From: Haematococcus lacustris
Taxonomy: Eukaryota; Chlorophyta; Chlorophyceae; Chlamydomonadales; Haematococcaceae
NCBI GenBank assembly: GCA_030144725.1
Contig: JASKMD010000031.1
Span: 2,761,775 to 2,825,774 of the forward strand
Direction of reading: 5' to 3'
DNA length: 64,000 bases
Below, in pieces: positions 44,165 through 55,907 of this stretch. The notes below the pieces were generated by a model that did no database searches, was not told where the DNA came from, and saw only the letters and a list, made by a program, of their open reading frames with translations. The number at the start of each line of letters is the position of its first letter. Position 1 is the first letter of the stretch. The translations under genes and the position numbers were made by a program.

Positions 44165-47100
44165 ATGCGACTGGTGCTTCCTTGGACCTCGGCAAAAACC
44201 CATGTTGACACGGTACAAAGCGAGCAACTTACTGTTGTAGCCGGTAGCTGCAACGACCATTTACAGCTACCTGAGATGGTGCTCGACAAAAGCGCCACGC
44301 CGGACCCTTTATCTTCGATGAGAGTAACTGGCGCCACGAGCCAACAGGGCCTCTCACGTGCTGCCTCCACGGCGGACGCAGGTGCCCAAGCCAATTCAGG
44401 CCGCAGGGGCTGCCGCTTTGCCAGCATGACAGCTCAGCAGTCGCTGGAGAGCAACGGGTACCCTTTGGAACACACGCCCAGTAGTCGGGGCCTGCCCGAC
44501 ATAGTCTATGACGACAACCCCCCAGCTTCACCTCCACTTGTACAACAGCACCAGCAGCCCTACAGCAACGGCAGCGGCTACAGCAATGGGTCACGGGCTA
44601 ATAGCCTGGCAAATGCACCTTCCTTGGCGTCACGCCAGCAAGCTCAGACCAAAGAGTTAGCTTTGCTCCCAGTTGTTTCACCAGCACAAGGCCAGCTCAT
44701 GCCCCGGGCCAACAATCAGACTGCAGTGGTCTCACAAGAAGAGCGCTGGGCAGCACAGCGTAGCAAGGAAAACCGCTACAGGCAGTTGATAGTGGCCAGC
44801 CGCACAGGAGACAACCCTCTTGACAGGTACTGGCAGTAGCAATCCCGAGGAGGTTAACAGCGCTGCACCATCCTATAATAGTAAACACTGTACGGCTGGC
44901 TTGCCGTGTTTCAGGTACAAGGCAATCACAACGTGTGTCAACCATGTCAGGTTGGTGCAAGGCAGGCTATCAAAGCCATTACCATTGCTTGGTGTTTCTG
45001 TGGCTGATACTGAACCTATAATCTGCTTGTGCGACTGGCTGCAGGCGAGACATGGAGTGTTGTGGCTTGCACCCAAGCCATGCCAAGTGCAATTGGGCTG
45101 AGAATGAAGCCACTAGCCTGCTGCAAAAGGTAAGTTTGAACTATTTGTAAATAGGGTGGTGCTAGCGCGCTTGCGATGCAGTCCTGTGCTGCACGGTGAA
45201 ATGCTAGTCTAGCAGTCTTCCAGTGCTTTGACTTCCACCTTGGTCCGTGTGGGTGTGCAGGTCATGGAGGTGGGCGAGGCGCTGTGTGTCTTGGGCACTA
45301 CAGACTTTGGCAGCAGAGACAACTGCACCAGGGCAATAAACAGCAAGGACTACGCATACCTGCTCACCCTGTATGGGGAGGCATTCTGGGCATTGTACAA
45401 GAAAGACTTCATTGATGGGTTATCTGAAGTAAGTGTAATGTTGCGCCCCTGCCGCCAACCACTTCAATGTTATGAGTGATCTCATGTGCGCACACCCTCC
45501 AGCAGTTCCCTGCCTTCTCTCTGTGCTGCCTTGCATCTCTGCCACTCCTAAACAGCAGTTGCTGATAGGCGCAGCACAGCATGCCGTTGATTGAGGAGCA
45601 GGTTGGCAGTCACATGCGGGCCTGCATGACACGCTGGCTAGTGGGCGCATTGCATGTGTGTGTTTGCAGCATGTACAAGATGAGATGCTGACAATGCGAG
45701 GGCTGCTGACCACCCGGTTTGAGTCCAATGCCGTACTGCAAGACCAGCTCATCAAGGCAGTGGGCCTGGAGCCACAAGGAGGTGGAGGAGCGCTCGTTAT
45801 CAACACCTCGGTGGGTGGCTGAACTGCTCAGGCTCTCAAACAGCTATGCTTATGGCTAGGTTATGTAGAAGGGCAAGGAGTTTGAGATGCAAGCTGCCTT
45901 ACACCCCGCCTAGACCATACCAGATGTTGACATTTTTCCTGGCTAAAGAAGGTCACAGGGACATGTGCCAGAGAGGTCTTCCCAAGTAGGGCATGTCAAT
46001 GTTGCTTGTGCGGTGACGACCCTGGCTAAATGCAGGTCAACACCGTTCACAGTAAGCCGTCCAACACGGTGCACAGCAATGTGTCAGCACTGGCCAAGGT
46101 GAGCTGCATGCTGCATGCTTCAGCTGCTGTCAATGCCTCTCCACAGCTGGGTCCCTGTATCAGGCCGTGCAGGATGGTATGCCCCTTGTGACCTACACAT
46201 CTGCTAACATAGCTCCTGCATGTCCGCTAGCAGCCTACCAGACTTTGTATGAGCAAACAGTTATGCCCTCTGCTTACCTGCTCATGATCCTGCACTCCTG
46301 GTGTCGCTGAGACTGCAGCAATGCCATGTTTGGCAATTGCCCTGTGATGATTATGATGACGATGATGATGGTGACCTCCTCAACTGCTGTTCCTCAACAG
46401 GCTGTACAGAAAAGCCAGAACAAACTTGGGGCCATGGCTCTGGGCACTGTGGCTGGGCTCTGGATGATCAAGCGCACCGGCCTGCTGGGCTGGGTGCCAG
46501 GCCTGGGCTCCAGTGGGCGGCGCAGCCAGGGCCGGGGCCAGACAGCTTATGAGGACCTGGACTCTGATGAGCTAATGCAAGGCAGCAGGAGCGGGGGCAG
46601 AAGAAGGTCCCGACGGTCCAAGCTGACAGGTGGGAAAGGCGGGGGTGGCTGGGCTGCTGCAGGGGCAGCAGCAGGAGAGTTGCATGTTAGGTGCACAAGT
46701 GTGAGAAGGGAAGAAGATTCAGAGCGAGCCATGTTTCGATGGGATGTATGTGGGTCCTGGCATGGCAGGGTATCAGCCAATTACCACACTAGTGTCTCAA
46801 TAGATTGTGAACACAGCAGCGTACGCTTTAGCGCCTGTAGCAGCGTCTAGCTTAAGCAACTGTCGTGGCCTGAGCATAGCTCCCCTTCCTACGCACCTGA
46901 CATGTCATAGTGTTGGGGTGGCCAACTGGGTGCACAGATGATGACCGCTTGCTCCTGGCTTATGACCATGTGGACCGCTGCCACAAAGAACTGAACAAGG
47001 CGCTTGTCAATGTGGAGCTGCTGAAGCAGGTGAGCTCGTGACACCATGCCACACACAAGTGCTGCAGCATGGTGTCCCAATGCCAGTGGCGCTGGTCATG

Positions 47101-47448
47101 TGCACTGCTCCCCCGCAACAGCCAGCTGCTGTAAGCAGCACCTCCACCCCTCATTGCCTTCATTGACATGTCAAGCTCAGATGTGTGCTGCCTACAGCCC
47201 TGTCAGACGTCAATGTTGTCCACCACCACCACCACCACCATAACGCATGATGTGATCCCTGGCATCACCACCACCCTTGTTGTACTTGGCTGCAGGATTG
47301 GCGGTTGGGTCCAATACGGCTGGCGGCCCCTTTTGCAGGGCCCCTGCCACCTGGGTGGAGGGATGTGGACATGCAGGGCTGTGAGCCACGCCTGTTCATG
47401 CACTCCCAGCTAGCACAGGAACCCCCACAGCTGGCTGCCTTGAAGTGA
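44165..47448 (+). CDS. unrecognised protein, one probable transmembrane helix
   Basis: Eight exons join with consistent phases: 44165-44826, 45045-45129, 45261-45428, 45670-45810, 46036-46098, 46401-46629, 46938-47029 and 47296-47448, giving 530 residues. N-terminal about 220 residues are Ser/Gln/Asn-rich and likely disordered. A folded part follows: ECCGLHPSHAKCNWAENEA, then VMEVGEALCVLGTTDFGSRD, YAYLLTLYGEAFWALYKKD and an acidic helix. A short helix-like LGAMALGTVAGLWMIKRTGLLGW stretch could be a membrane anchor, followed by basic SRSGGRRRSRRSK and a coiled segment (HVDRCHKELNKALVNVELL). I do not recognise the family. The start is uncertain, as the frame is open around several Met codons. 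TGTAA at 47790 is a possible 3' signal. Confidence 0.6.
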
Positions 47449-49598
47449 GGAGTCCAGCAGCCGAGACAGTGGGCAGCAAAGGGTGACGTTGGGCTGCAAG
47501 TTAGGCCAGTATAGCCCATATATGGATGATCTAATGGCCACTGACATAGGCTGTAGCAGTGGCCTGCTGCTCAAGAAGGTGCCAGACATGCTACTCAGTC
47601 AGTAGTGACGCGCTAGCCCTGCCAGCTTGAGCTGGGTTGTTGCGGGCTTTGTGAGCCGCAGGCTTATTTGAGGTACACTTATCTTGTGCAAACAGCTCTA
47701 GAGAGCAGCGCCCATCTGTTACCCGTGCATGGGAGTATTGCAAATATATGCTGCCTGTTTAACATCAACGGTATTCAACTTAAAAGGTATGTAAAGTGAA
47801 CCCTGCAATCAACACTCACAATCGCTACCACACTCTCGCTATATACACAGCAGTGCTTGCATCTCGATCTGTGCTAGCCTACTTGTCGTTGGGTGTATGT
47901 AGGGTGTGGGTTGCTTCATTAGATCATATGCTTCAGCATTGGCACATGCCTGGCGCTATCACGCCAATACCAAGCTGGTTACATTAGGCGCTGCTTAGAC
48001 TGGTGGTCATAAAAGATGAAGTGACGGCGATAGGAGAGACATGGGAATGTTACGAAGCATGGGGGTTAGCTAGGGAGACACATGATGATGCTGGTAATGT
48101 GGTGCTGCTGATGATGATGATGTCTACAAGGTACGAGGTCACGAACAAGACTCAACCAGGATCTGCGTTTGGGCCGAACTCCGCCACATGTCACTTGTCA
48201 CTGATTTGTGAAGCATATTACTGAGCGTCCACGCCGACCACCGTCGCAGACCAACCGCGCGAGTAAAGTCATCATACTAAACCATCCAAGGTAAGGTCTC
48301 GGAACCAGCCCATTTACCTTACCATGCCTGACCAACCGCGGCTTTCTTAGACCGCAGGCTATGCACAGTTACGAAGCCTCCAACACGTCGCGGAGGGCAG
48401 AGCCTCACCTGTCGGAAGTTTTTGACCAGTTGCGTGCGGGCCACGACCTGCGTTTACACTACATGGCTGAGACGACGCTAGCAGCCCACGGCCCTAGCTC
48501 GGACCCGGTGCTGAAGCAGGATATTGTGCAAAACACGATGTGGCAAGCATGGGGAAGCATCTGGGAAGCTATCTGGCCCGCCCCGAGCACACATTCAGCA
48601 AGCAGTCAGAACCCCAGCTGTGCGGGAGGAGATGAAGCCTCTCACATCGCAAGCTTGCATGTAGCTGCTGTCACCGCAGTGGCTCTGATGAGGTGACACC
48701 CCTTGAGCACTTGACACAGTGGATGCTGTGGGCAATCTTGGTGCTGAGGTAGCTGTGGTGTGCATGGCATAGCTAGGACAATTACCAGCAGCCTTGCACG
48801 TTCTTGAACATACCCTTGCATCTGTATGTCATCTTGCTGCAATCCTTTGTTCCTGCACGGACTCATACTTGGTTGCATGGTGCTTTTGAACTGTGTAGAC
48901 TGCATGCATTTGGTGAAACAAGCTAGCTTTCAGGGTCACGCACATCTCATTGATGTTTGATTAGTCTTTCCAGAATTGCTGTTCCCTTGATTGGTGCAAG
49001 CACCACCTGTCGGTGTTTGATGTCATCTGTTGCGCAGGATGTGCTAGACAATGTAACATACCACTCCAACAAAACTTATTTAACAAGGAACAACTCAGGA
49101 GTCCCCAACATGGGGTTGGTAATCTTCATGCAAGTACTCGCTACGAAGTGCACCGATTTCGGTAGCGTTTGTTGCATTGGCACCTGCGAATAACTCCGCA
49201 TCTACTGGCAAGCGGCGCGTTAATCCTTGCATCAGAGTCCGTGCCGGCGCAAGCGAGCACGGACACACCTCAGCTGCTCACAACCGATTGTTCTAGTGGT
49301 GAGTAATGGCACCAATGAGCGAACTCCGCCTGGCATCCAGCCGGAAGTACAATCACAGCACAGCCCGCCAGGCTCGCTCCGCGAGCCTTTTGTTGGTGCA
49401 GGCGGTGTTGGAGGGCCATCGTGGGGCTAGTAATGACTCGACATTGCAGCGAGGTGCGAATGGATATAGGTTTCTCTAGCCAGCCACACAGAAAAAGGGA
49501 CCCCCTTGCACAAATCGGCATGTTGTGAGCTGACCACTCTGAGTTATTAGAATTTCGAGTCATTACTCTGTTCGTAACTCCCCATGCTCATCTTGCAG
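47449..49598. other. gene-poor stretch
   Basis: No recognised family. A 111-codon frame at 48361-48696 (MHSYEASNTSRRAEPHLSEV, then LRLHYMAETTLAAHG) starts after a stop-rich leader and could be a real exon, but I cannot link it to anything. 49060-49100 has AACAAAACTTATTTAACAAGG, also present at 61630, marking another repeat copy. Confidence 0.4.
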
Positions 49599-50627
49599 CA
49601 CTTGTAAAGTCACCAAGGGCTGCTCACCTGCACAGTCCTAATGGCCTAAAAGCTACAGCAAGGAGGGCTAACGACATTGCCCAGGAGGTGCAGGCAGAGA
49701 ATGAGCTGCTGATGACCGAGGCTCAGTTGCTACATGCTATTGAGGAGGTCCTTGCTGCCAAAGTGCACGACCTTGAGGACCTATGATGGGCGCGATTACA
49801 GCCACACCACTGTCGAAGAGGCTGAGAAGCTATCTGTTAGGGAGTTGCAAGCTTACCTTCGCTTCCACCAGCAGGAGCTTATGAAGGGGTGGCTGAAGCC
49901 CAAGCTGAAGGGTCTTGTCATGGCCCATATCTGCAACACAGTAGCCGCCCTGCATGGCGATGAGCTGGGGGTAGCAGCAGGTGCCGGTGCTGGTGCCGCC
50001 CCTGACCTGCCCCCCCCTCCTGCTGCACCCCCCTGGCAGCAGCAGGCAGCAGGTGCTGGTGCCGCCCCTGACCTGCCCCCCCCTCCTGCTGCACCCCCCT
50101 GGCAGCAGCAGGCAGCAGGTGTTGGTGCCGCACCTGACCTGCCCCCCACTCCTGCTGCACCCCCCTGGCAGCAGCAGGCAGCTGGTGCTGGTGCCGCCCC
50201 TGACCTGCTACCACCTCCTGCTGCACCCCCCTGGCAGGAGCTGGCGGCTGGTGCTGGTGCTGCCCCTGGGCTGCCCCCCCCTCCTGCTGCACCCCCCTGG
50301 CAGCAGCAGGCAGCTGGTGCTGGTGCTGCCCCTGGGCTGCCCACCCCTCCAGCTGAGCAGCAGGGGGTCAGGGCGGAGCTGGACACCAGCTCGACACGCA
50401 AGCGGAGGGCGGGCGGGAGGGACCGGACCCAACAAGTCGAGCAAGGTAACGTAGCAATGGCCTACACACCTTGTGTGGCCTTACAGAGTGGCCAGGTAGT
50501 AGGTACTACTCACGAAGCGGTCAAGCAATGCACCAGCGTTGTATACTTCCGAGCATGGGTGGAGGGGCGTCGTTACATCGGTTTTGCGTGCCATGTGCAT
50601 TGTTTTGACTGCGGCGACTGTCCCTGA
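49599..50627 (+). CDS. Pro-rich repeat ORF with SAP-like segment, possibly transposon-derived
   Basis: An upstream frame (about 49599-49790) encodes a helical EVQAENELLMTEAQLLHAIEE stretch. The main frame continues from 49734 in another phase with SHTTVEEAEKLSVRELQAYL and MKGWLKPKLKGLVMAHI, resembling a SAP-type helix-extended-helix. Next come six tandem repeats of about 22 residues (AAPDLPPPPAAPPWQQQ) from 49980 to 50355, then a basic tail (STRKRRAGGRDR). The change of frame near 49790 suggests decay or an unseen splice. Function unknown. An alternative is a donor at 50446 with further exons not identified. Confidence 0.4.
49980..50355 (+). repeat. six tandem repeats of about 63-66 bases
   Basis: Units of GCTGGTGCCGCCCCTGACCT followed by a C-run, CTCCTGCTGCACCCCCCTGG and CAGCAGCAGGCAG. 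In-frame variants (DLPPPP, DLPPTP, DLLPPP, GLPPPP, GLPTPP) show independent substitution. Confidence 0.85.
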
Positions 50628-51249
50628 CTGTTTGCAGAGGCTACTGGGCCACGTCGGTCGCGGCGGTCGGTCGCGGCGAGGCTCGCATGAGCAAAACTGG
50701 CATGAATTTGAATGTCAAGATTCGAGCCGCCATAGCACTCAGCACAGTGCACAGTATTTAATGTTACAAGCTGCACCGCATAGCTGACAGAGTCCTCTAT
50801 CCAGGGATGTGCAAAACCTAAATAGAAACCACGTGGCTGAGACGCGGCGTCGTTTTGATTACCAGGGGTCGGTTTCCTATCATTTCCAGCCATTTTTTGA
50901 ATGTTGGGGACACCTGAGAACAACATGTTGGACTGTGGGTAATCTCGCTCCGCTACAATGGCATTGAAGCATCCTCGGTCGCACCCTTGATGATTGCAGC
51001 CCCCACATCGGTGGCACTTTCCCAACAGACCACTGGGCTTTTTCATTAACAATGTTCTTTACTTGACAAGATGTAACAGCTTAGGTCGAGCAAGGGCAGG
51101 GTGTCAGGCACCAAGCGCCCCTCCCCATTGCGCGCCTTGCGTCGCTTATCAGCACTTCACTGTAAAGCCCAGACCAAGTAGCCTGCAGTCCTGTGTGCCA
51201 TGAGTGTAGGCAGCCATAAGTGTAGGCAGCTGCAAAGTAACATACCAGG
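50628..51249. other. intergenic with repeat family R copy (reverse)
   Basis: 50915-51045 holds ACAACATGTTGGACTGTGGG, GCATCCTCGGTCGCACCCTT, CACATCGGTGGCACTTTCCC and AACAGACCACTGGGC, a reverse copy of family R almost identical to 61655-61775. No gene recognised. Confidence 0.55.
50915..51045 (-). repeat. dispersed repeat family R, copy 3
   Basis: Near-identical over about 100 bases to 61655-61775, so these two insertions are young. Confidence 0.75.
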
Positions 51250-54200
51250 CTAGGTATACAGTTTCTGGTTCAACCGTATCAACTCCTCCAACGTTGTGTC
51301 CCGAACAAGCCCATATCGAGCAGTGCATGCTGCTATTGCAGCCTGTTGTGCCCGCTGCTCATCGCCGGTGTCGCTGGCTTGCAAGTTGACAACAGCTGCT
51401 AGGTGCTGGGCAGCAAGGATCACATGCAGGTCGCTGCCTGGGGACACTACCTACAGAGTGGGCAGCACAGGGCAACAGGGCAAGACAAGCTGAACACAAC
51501 TGCTCCGGCCATGGAGCACCGCAAAGTGTGTATTGGCCATCATCGATCACTCAGTTCTGTCACACAGCTGAAGCGGTGGCACCTACGTACCAACCATCCA
51601 GTGCAGTCAGCGGCCGCCTATTTGTGACAGCACCGCCGTGATCATCCCAGTGGGGAACACGTACCAATGCAAAGGCAGAATCAGCTCAAGGTGGCGGTTT
51701 GGGTGCGGCTCACCTCGATGGCCTTCACGATGCTACTGAGGGTGAAGGAACGGTCCTCAGCCAGGCCTAGTTGCTCCTCAATGTCCATCTGAGTCATGTG
51801 TTCAAACAACAAAGCATGGTGCCGCACTCCATGGTGAAGGAAAACATTAGGAACATTGGCCATGTAGGCCATGGGGCTGCTCACACACTGCAATTGCCTG
51901 CCATGAGCTGCATTCATCAGCCACCTGATGCCTATGCCCACCCTCATGTGGAACGTGTGAGGGTCCTGCATTAGCATGGCTGGGGCGTAAGCAGCAGAGC
52001 ACCCCTCACCCCTTACCTGCAGCTCTGCAGCCTCATACAAGGAGGCCTGCAGGTGGAGTCTAGGTATGGGACTGACGAATGCCTTGCGCAGCTGGCGCAC
52101 CAGAGTGTGGGACCATGCCTGCATGGACAGCCAGTAGGTGTGACCATGAGACCATGCCTGCATGGACAGACAGTAGGTGTGACCATGAGACCATGGTTTG
52201 GGCCCTGATCATCAACTCTTGACCATGCAAGCTGGCGATGTGCATCGTGCTAAAGTGGCTAGTCGCCCCCTGAGGGGGTCAGGCAGTAGTGCAAGGGGCT
52301 CTCGCAGCCCTTAGGGACACTATGTGGACAAAGTGGAAGCTGAGGAAGACGTAGTGGAAGCTGACAGCCAGGGCAAAGCGCACAGCCAGGTCGTCGCTGC
52401 CCCACTGTGCAGACATAAATATACAAGCAGAAAGCTGCATGGGGCATGGCCATGTTGATGTTGCAGGCGGGACCCTGAGGCCACACTGACATGGCACGCA
52501 AACAATTCTACAAGCACGACCAGCTTCCTTACCACCCTTACCTTGCCACCTTAGTCCCAGCACCGCCTCCTGCAGCCCCTGGCCCTCCCTGCAGCACCTG
52601 ACCTCGGTCCCCACACTAGGTCCCCACACTAGGTCCCCACACGCTCACCCTCAGCTGATCCAGCAGGACTTGCATCTCCTCCCGGTCTCCCTCCTCCTTG
52701 GCCACTAGGAATTGAAGGCGCAGCTTGGTCTCCACCGCCTGCACCACCTCCTCCACCAGCTCCGCCCCCACCTGCCATCAGCATAGCAGCAGCAGGCCTG
52801 CCTGACTGGCAGCATGTTGGTGACTGCATGGGTGCACTGCTTGCATGGCTTGCAAGAGCATGTCACATGTGGCTGCCATGACACTCTGCCATGACATATA
52901 AAGACGATGATGATGGTGATGATGATGATGATGTTGAAGACATCTTCACATGCTGCGGCAGGGTCAGGGGTGGATGAGGGTGCAGAGAGAGGATTACCAG
53001 GGTTGGCACCCACGAGAGGGGTTGGCACCCACGACAGGGTTGGCACCCACGAGATGGGTGGCACCCACGACAGGTACCACCTTGATCCAAACTCCAGAGT
53101 TACAAACATAGCGATCACCCACTACAGGGTTATGTCGCAACAGCCTGGCCAATAACACAGCCCCTAGTTGTAGGGTTCTTGTGCTGTGTGCCCCTATGTT
53201 TAGGTCACACCCAGTGGTGTGACCCAAGGCGAGCAGCCAGCAGCAGCACACCTCTTCCTACCTTGCCGCTCTGATCCAGCTCCAGCTCGTTCACGCAGCG
53301 AGGGCAGCTGCACTCGAAGCCGTAGTCCTCCAGCAGCCTTACGCGCCGCACGGTGGCCGGCTGCAGCTGAGGCCTGCCCAGATAGCTGATGGTGACCTGT
53401 CACACAGGGATAGGGGGCCCACGGAGCTGTTGGCTGGAGCTGGGACACCTACGATCTCAGTATACCCCATCCTTATGTATATAGTCATCTAATCGCTCAT
53501 CCTTAGCAGCACATTATTCCCCTACTAGTGTGTAGGGGCTGTGATATCTGTGATCCGAACTGTTTGTCTGGGACAAGCATGCGGTACCAATACCTAATTT
53601 CCTACCCCTCCCTCCTTGCGAGAGTCGGGCGGTCGATGTTGTCATCCTTAGCAGTGCACTCTCACGTCATAGTCAATGCCATCATGTGTCAGGGGGCCAG
53701 GGGAGCTGGGCCAGGGGGGTCGGGAAAGCTGTGTGGGGCGCCAGGTCCACGAGCCTACCTGCACCTGGTCACCCTGGCTGTTCTCACCTCCTCCCCTGCT
53801 GCAATGGGCCGGGCTGCCCGCACCACCATGGAACTGCCACACACCTGTTTCATGCAAGGAGCAGCAGTCCACTAAATGACCAGCAGTGGGAGCACCAGGG
53901 TTGAAAGGGTCAGAGGCAGGCTGCAGCTGAAGCACGGCAGCAGCTGAGCCAGGCCCCCAACTATCATAGTCCTGCACTCGTTTCTTTTTGTGTTTGGCGG
54001 GTAGCCCTTGGTGCCCATGGACCCATGCCTTGTGCGTCAGGCAGCTGTCACTGGGTGAGTGCTGGAGTAAAGAATGAGGAGAAGTCTTAGGCCAGATGTA
54101 AAGTGCCAGCGAAGTGCCAGTGAACCATTCAATGTCGACAGACAGAATGATGGTGCAATGATGCTGATGGTGCATGCCTGATCTAAAAGATCTACTACAT

Positions 54201-55548
54201 GCGGTAGAATGAGCCTTGAAAAGAGTGAGAGCAGTGAGAAGCACTGTGTGCGGGTCATCCTTCTTGCATGAGGTTGTGTTGGGGCTAGGGCGCACCATGT
54301 TGATGGCGTTGGGCGCACAGGAATGGTTGAGCAGGGCAAAGGGGCCCCACACTCCCAGGTGGCCGCGGGCTGCTTCCCCTCGCACCTCACATAGGGCCAG
54401 GTCCTCGTGGTTGTCGCCTGGAGCAGGGCGCATGTGATGATGACCGTGGTTTATCCCGCTCAGGGCAGCAGCAAGGGGGCAGAGGCCAGGCAGCGGGGCA
54501 TGTAGGGCAATGCAGCGGGAGGTGGGCAGGCAGGCGGGCGGGTGGGCAGGCGGGCGGGTGGGCGGGCGGGCGGGCGGGTGGTTGGGCAAGCAGGAAGAAA
54601 TAAAGAGGAGGGTCATGTTGAGCACAGGCATGCGGTTAAGCAGGCATGCATGAGGATGTTGCTTTCATGCCAATATCAATCGCCAGACTCTCGCAAGGGG
54701 GGAGGGGTAGGAAATTACGTATTGGTACCAGATGCTTGTCTCAGACAAACCTCACAGATAACACAGCCCCTACGCATTAGTAGGGGAATAATGTGCTGAC
54801 CGTAGCAGTTGAGCTTGATGGTCATGGCCAGGTTCTGCTGTGTCGCCTTGTCCAGGTTGTCTGGGTTCAGGCGCTGTTCACTGCTGCTGGCCCCATTGAG
54901 CACCCTGCTCCCAGCCTTCTTCACCTTGATCGTCTTCTTGCTGCGTGGGGTGGCAGCAGCTGGCCCAAACCCTGCGGCCTTGCTAGACGCTGTGCTGCTA
55001 AGGGAGGTCACGGGCTGGGTCACGCGGTGTGGAGTGAGGAACCGGCATGGCAGGCTGTGTGTGTCGTCTGCCGCCATGTCCAAGTTAGGCAACATGGGCT
55101 GGGTGCCAGGGGTGGAGGGCTGGCCATCAGTGAGAGCGGAGAACCAGGACCGTGTGTAGAGGCGCTGGGCAATGACTAGGTCCACCAGAGCCTCGCCGTC
55201 AGCCCGTGGTGAGCCAGGCTGTGAGGGGAGGAAGGCGACGGGGGGCACACAGAGCAACAGGTCCCCTGCTGATAGCGCTTGGCTGGCCACAACTCCACGT
55301 CCTCGCCCTACGCACATCGGAAAGCAATGGGCCGTGGCGCAAAGGTCACGGAGCAGCAGCAAGGCTGGCCAACACAACGGGTGATGTCGACGACCGTCAA
55401 CGGTCAAGCTAGCATGGCGGCTGGAGGTTGTCACAGGAGCGGACATGTATTGCACCTTCGATGATGGCGGGGTGGATGGGGCCGATGTGAGGCAGGGGCT
55501 CCGGTGGAGCGAACCATTCGTGATCGCAAACCGCGGCATGCACGACAA
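51250..55548 (-). CDS. SET-domain protein methyltransferase (SMYD-like layout)
   Basis: Reverse-strand exons: 55548-54801, 54417-54296, 53844-53788, 53396-53262, 52771-52649, 52404-52321, 52118-52017, 51887-51714 and 51450-51250, all phase-compatible, 581 residues. The SET domain starts with GRGRGVVASQALSAGDLLLC. It continues after a long Ser/Pro-rich insert with FALLNHSCAPNAINM (the catalytic NHSCxPN), then MVVRAARPIAAGEEVTISYLG, and closes with a Cys-rich post-SET FECSCPRCVNE. A helical C-terminal half follows. SET enzymes transfer methyl from S-adenosylmethionine to lysine; substrate is unknown. Start could be Met 55548 or the Met near 55446. Introns hold MITE-like repeats. The 52404-52321 exon uses a weak GTGTCC donor. 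Confidence 0.8.
52111..52194. repeat. 42-bp tandem duplication at an exon edge
   Basis: ACCATGCCTGCATGGACAG.CAGTAGGTGTGACCATGAG occurs twice. It lies at the acceptor of the 52118-52017 exon of the SET gene and duplicates the ATGCAG|GCATGG junction. Confidence 0.8.
53002..53078. repeat. GGTTGGCACCCACGA tandem repeats
   Basis: Four imperfect copies of GG(T)TGGCACCCACGA(G/C)A, within an intron of the SET gene. Confidence 0.85.
53505..53645 (+). repeat. MITE-like family M, copy 1
   Basis: Begins GCAGCACATTATTCCCCTAC, with hairpin CCCCTAC…GTAGGGG, then TATCTGTGATCCGAACTGTT, GGTACCAATACCTAATTTCC and GCGAGAGTCGGGCGGTCGAT. It lies in an intron of the SET gene. Confidence 0.75.
54520..54590. repeat. 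GGGCGGGC simple repeat
   Basis: Runs of GGGC, GGCGGGCGGGTGGGC and similar; several consecutive G3 tracts, a potential G-quadruplex, in SET gene intron 1. Confidence 0.8.
54655..54800 (-). repeat. MITE-like family M, copy 2
   Basis: Reverse copy of 53505-53645 (CCCCTACGCATTAGTAGGGG hairpin, GGAAATTACGTATTGGTACC), ending exactly at the first splice donor of the SET gene (54800). The donor GTCAGCACATTATTCCCC lies at the repeat's edge. Confidence 0.75.
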
Positions 55549-55907
55549 TGTGCCGCGAGAGGTTTAGGACTCCTCTCAAGGTATAGACTGGCCTCGACCT
55601 TGTTGATGTTGGAGCGTGGTGTTTCCGTAGCATTTGGCAAATGGCCCAAGGCTGTAGTGTGAGCGGATATGTATTCGGAAACTATAGAATAACCCAAGAG
55701 ACTCAGATAGTCACAGCGGGGACACACAAGAACCCCTGCAACAAGCATTCAGCTACCCTGATGGGGTGCGGCCCATGTCAGCATCTGTACACTTGCAGCC
55801 ATGCAGGCCACGCAGCTGTGCGACATGGATTTTGCGACGTTCGCGTCCTCCACATCACGCCGACCGAACGTGGTACGTAGATGTAGGGCTGGGTGTCCGG
55901 AGGCTAG

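Noticed and set aside
46301..46552. Alternative frame through the Asp-rich segment at 46340-46380
   Set aside because: The GATGATTATGATGACGATGATG run is intronic; the adjoining exon 46401-46629 is used in another frame with matching phases.
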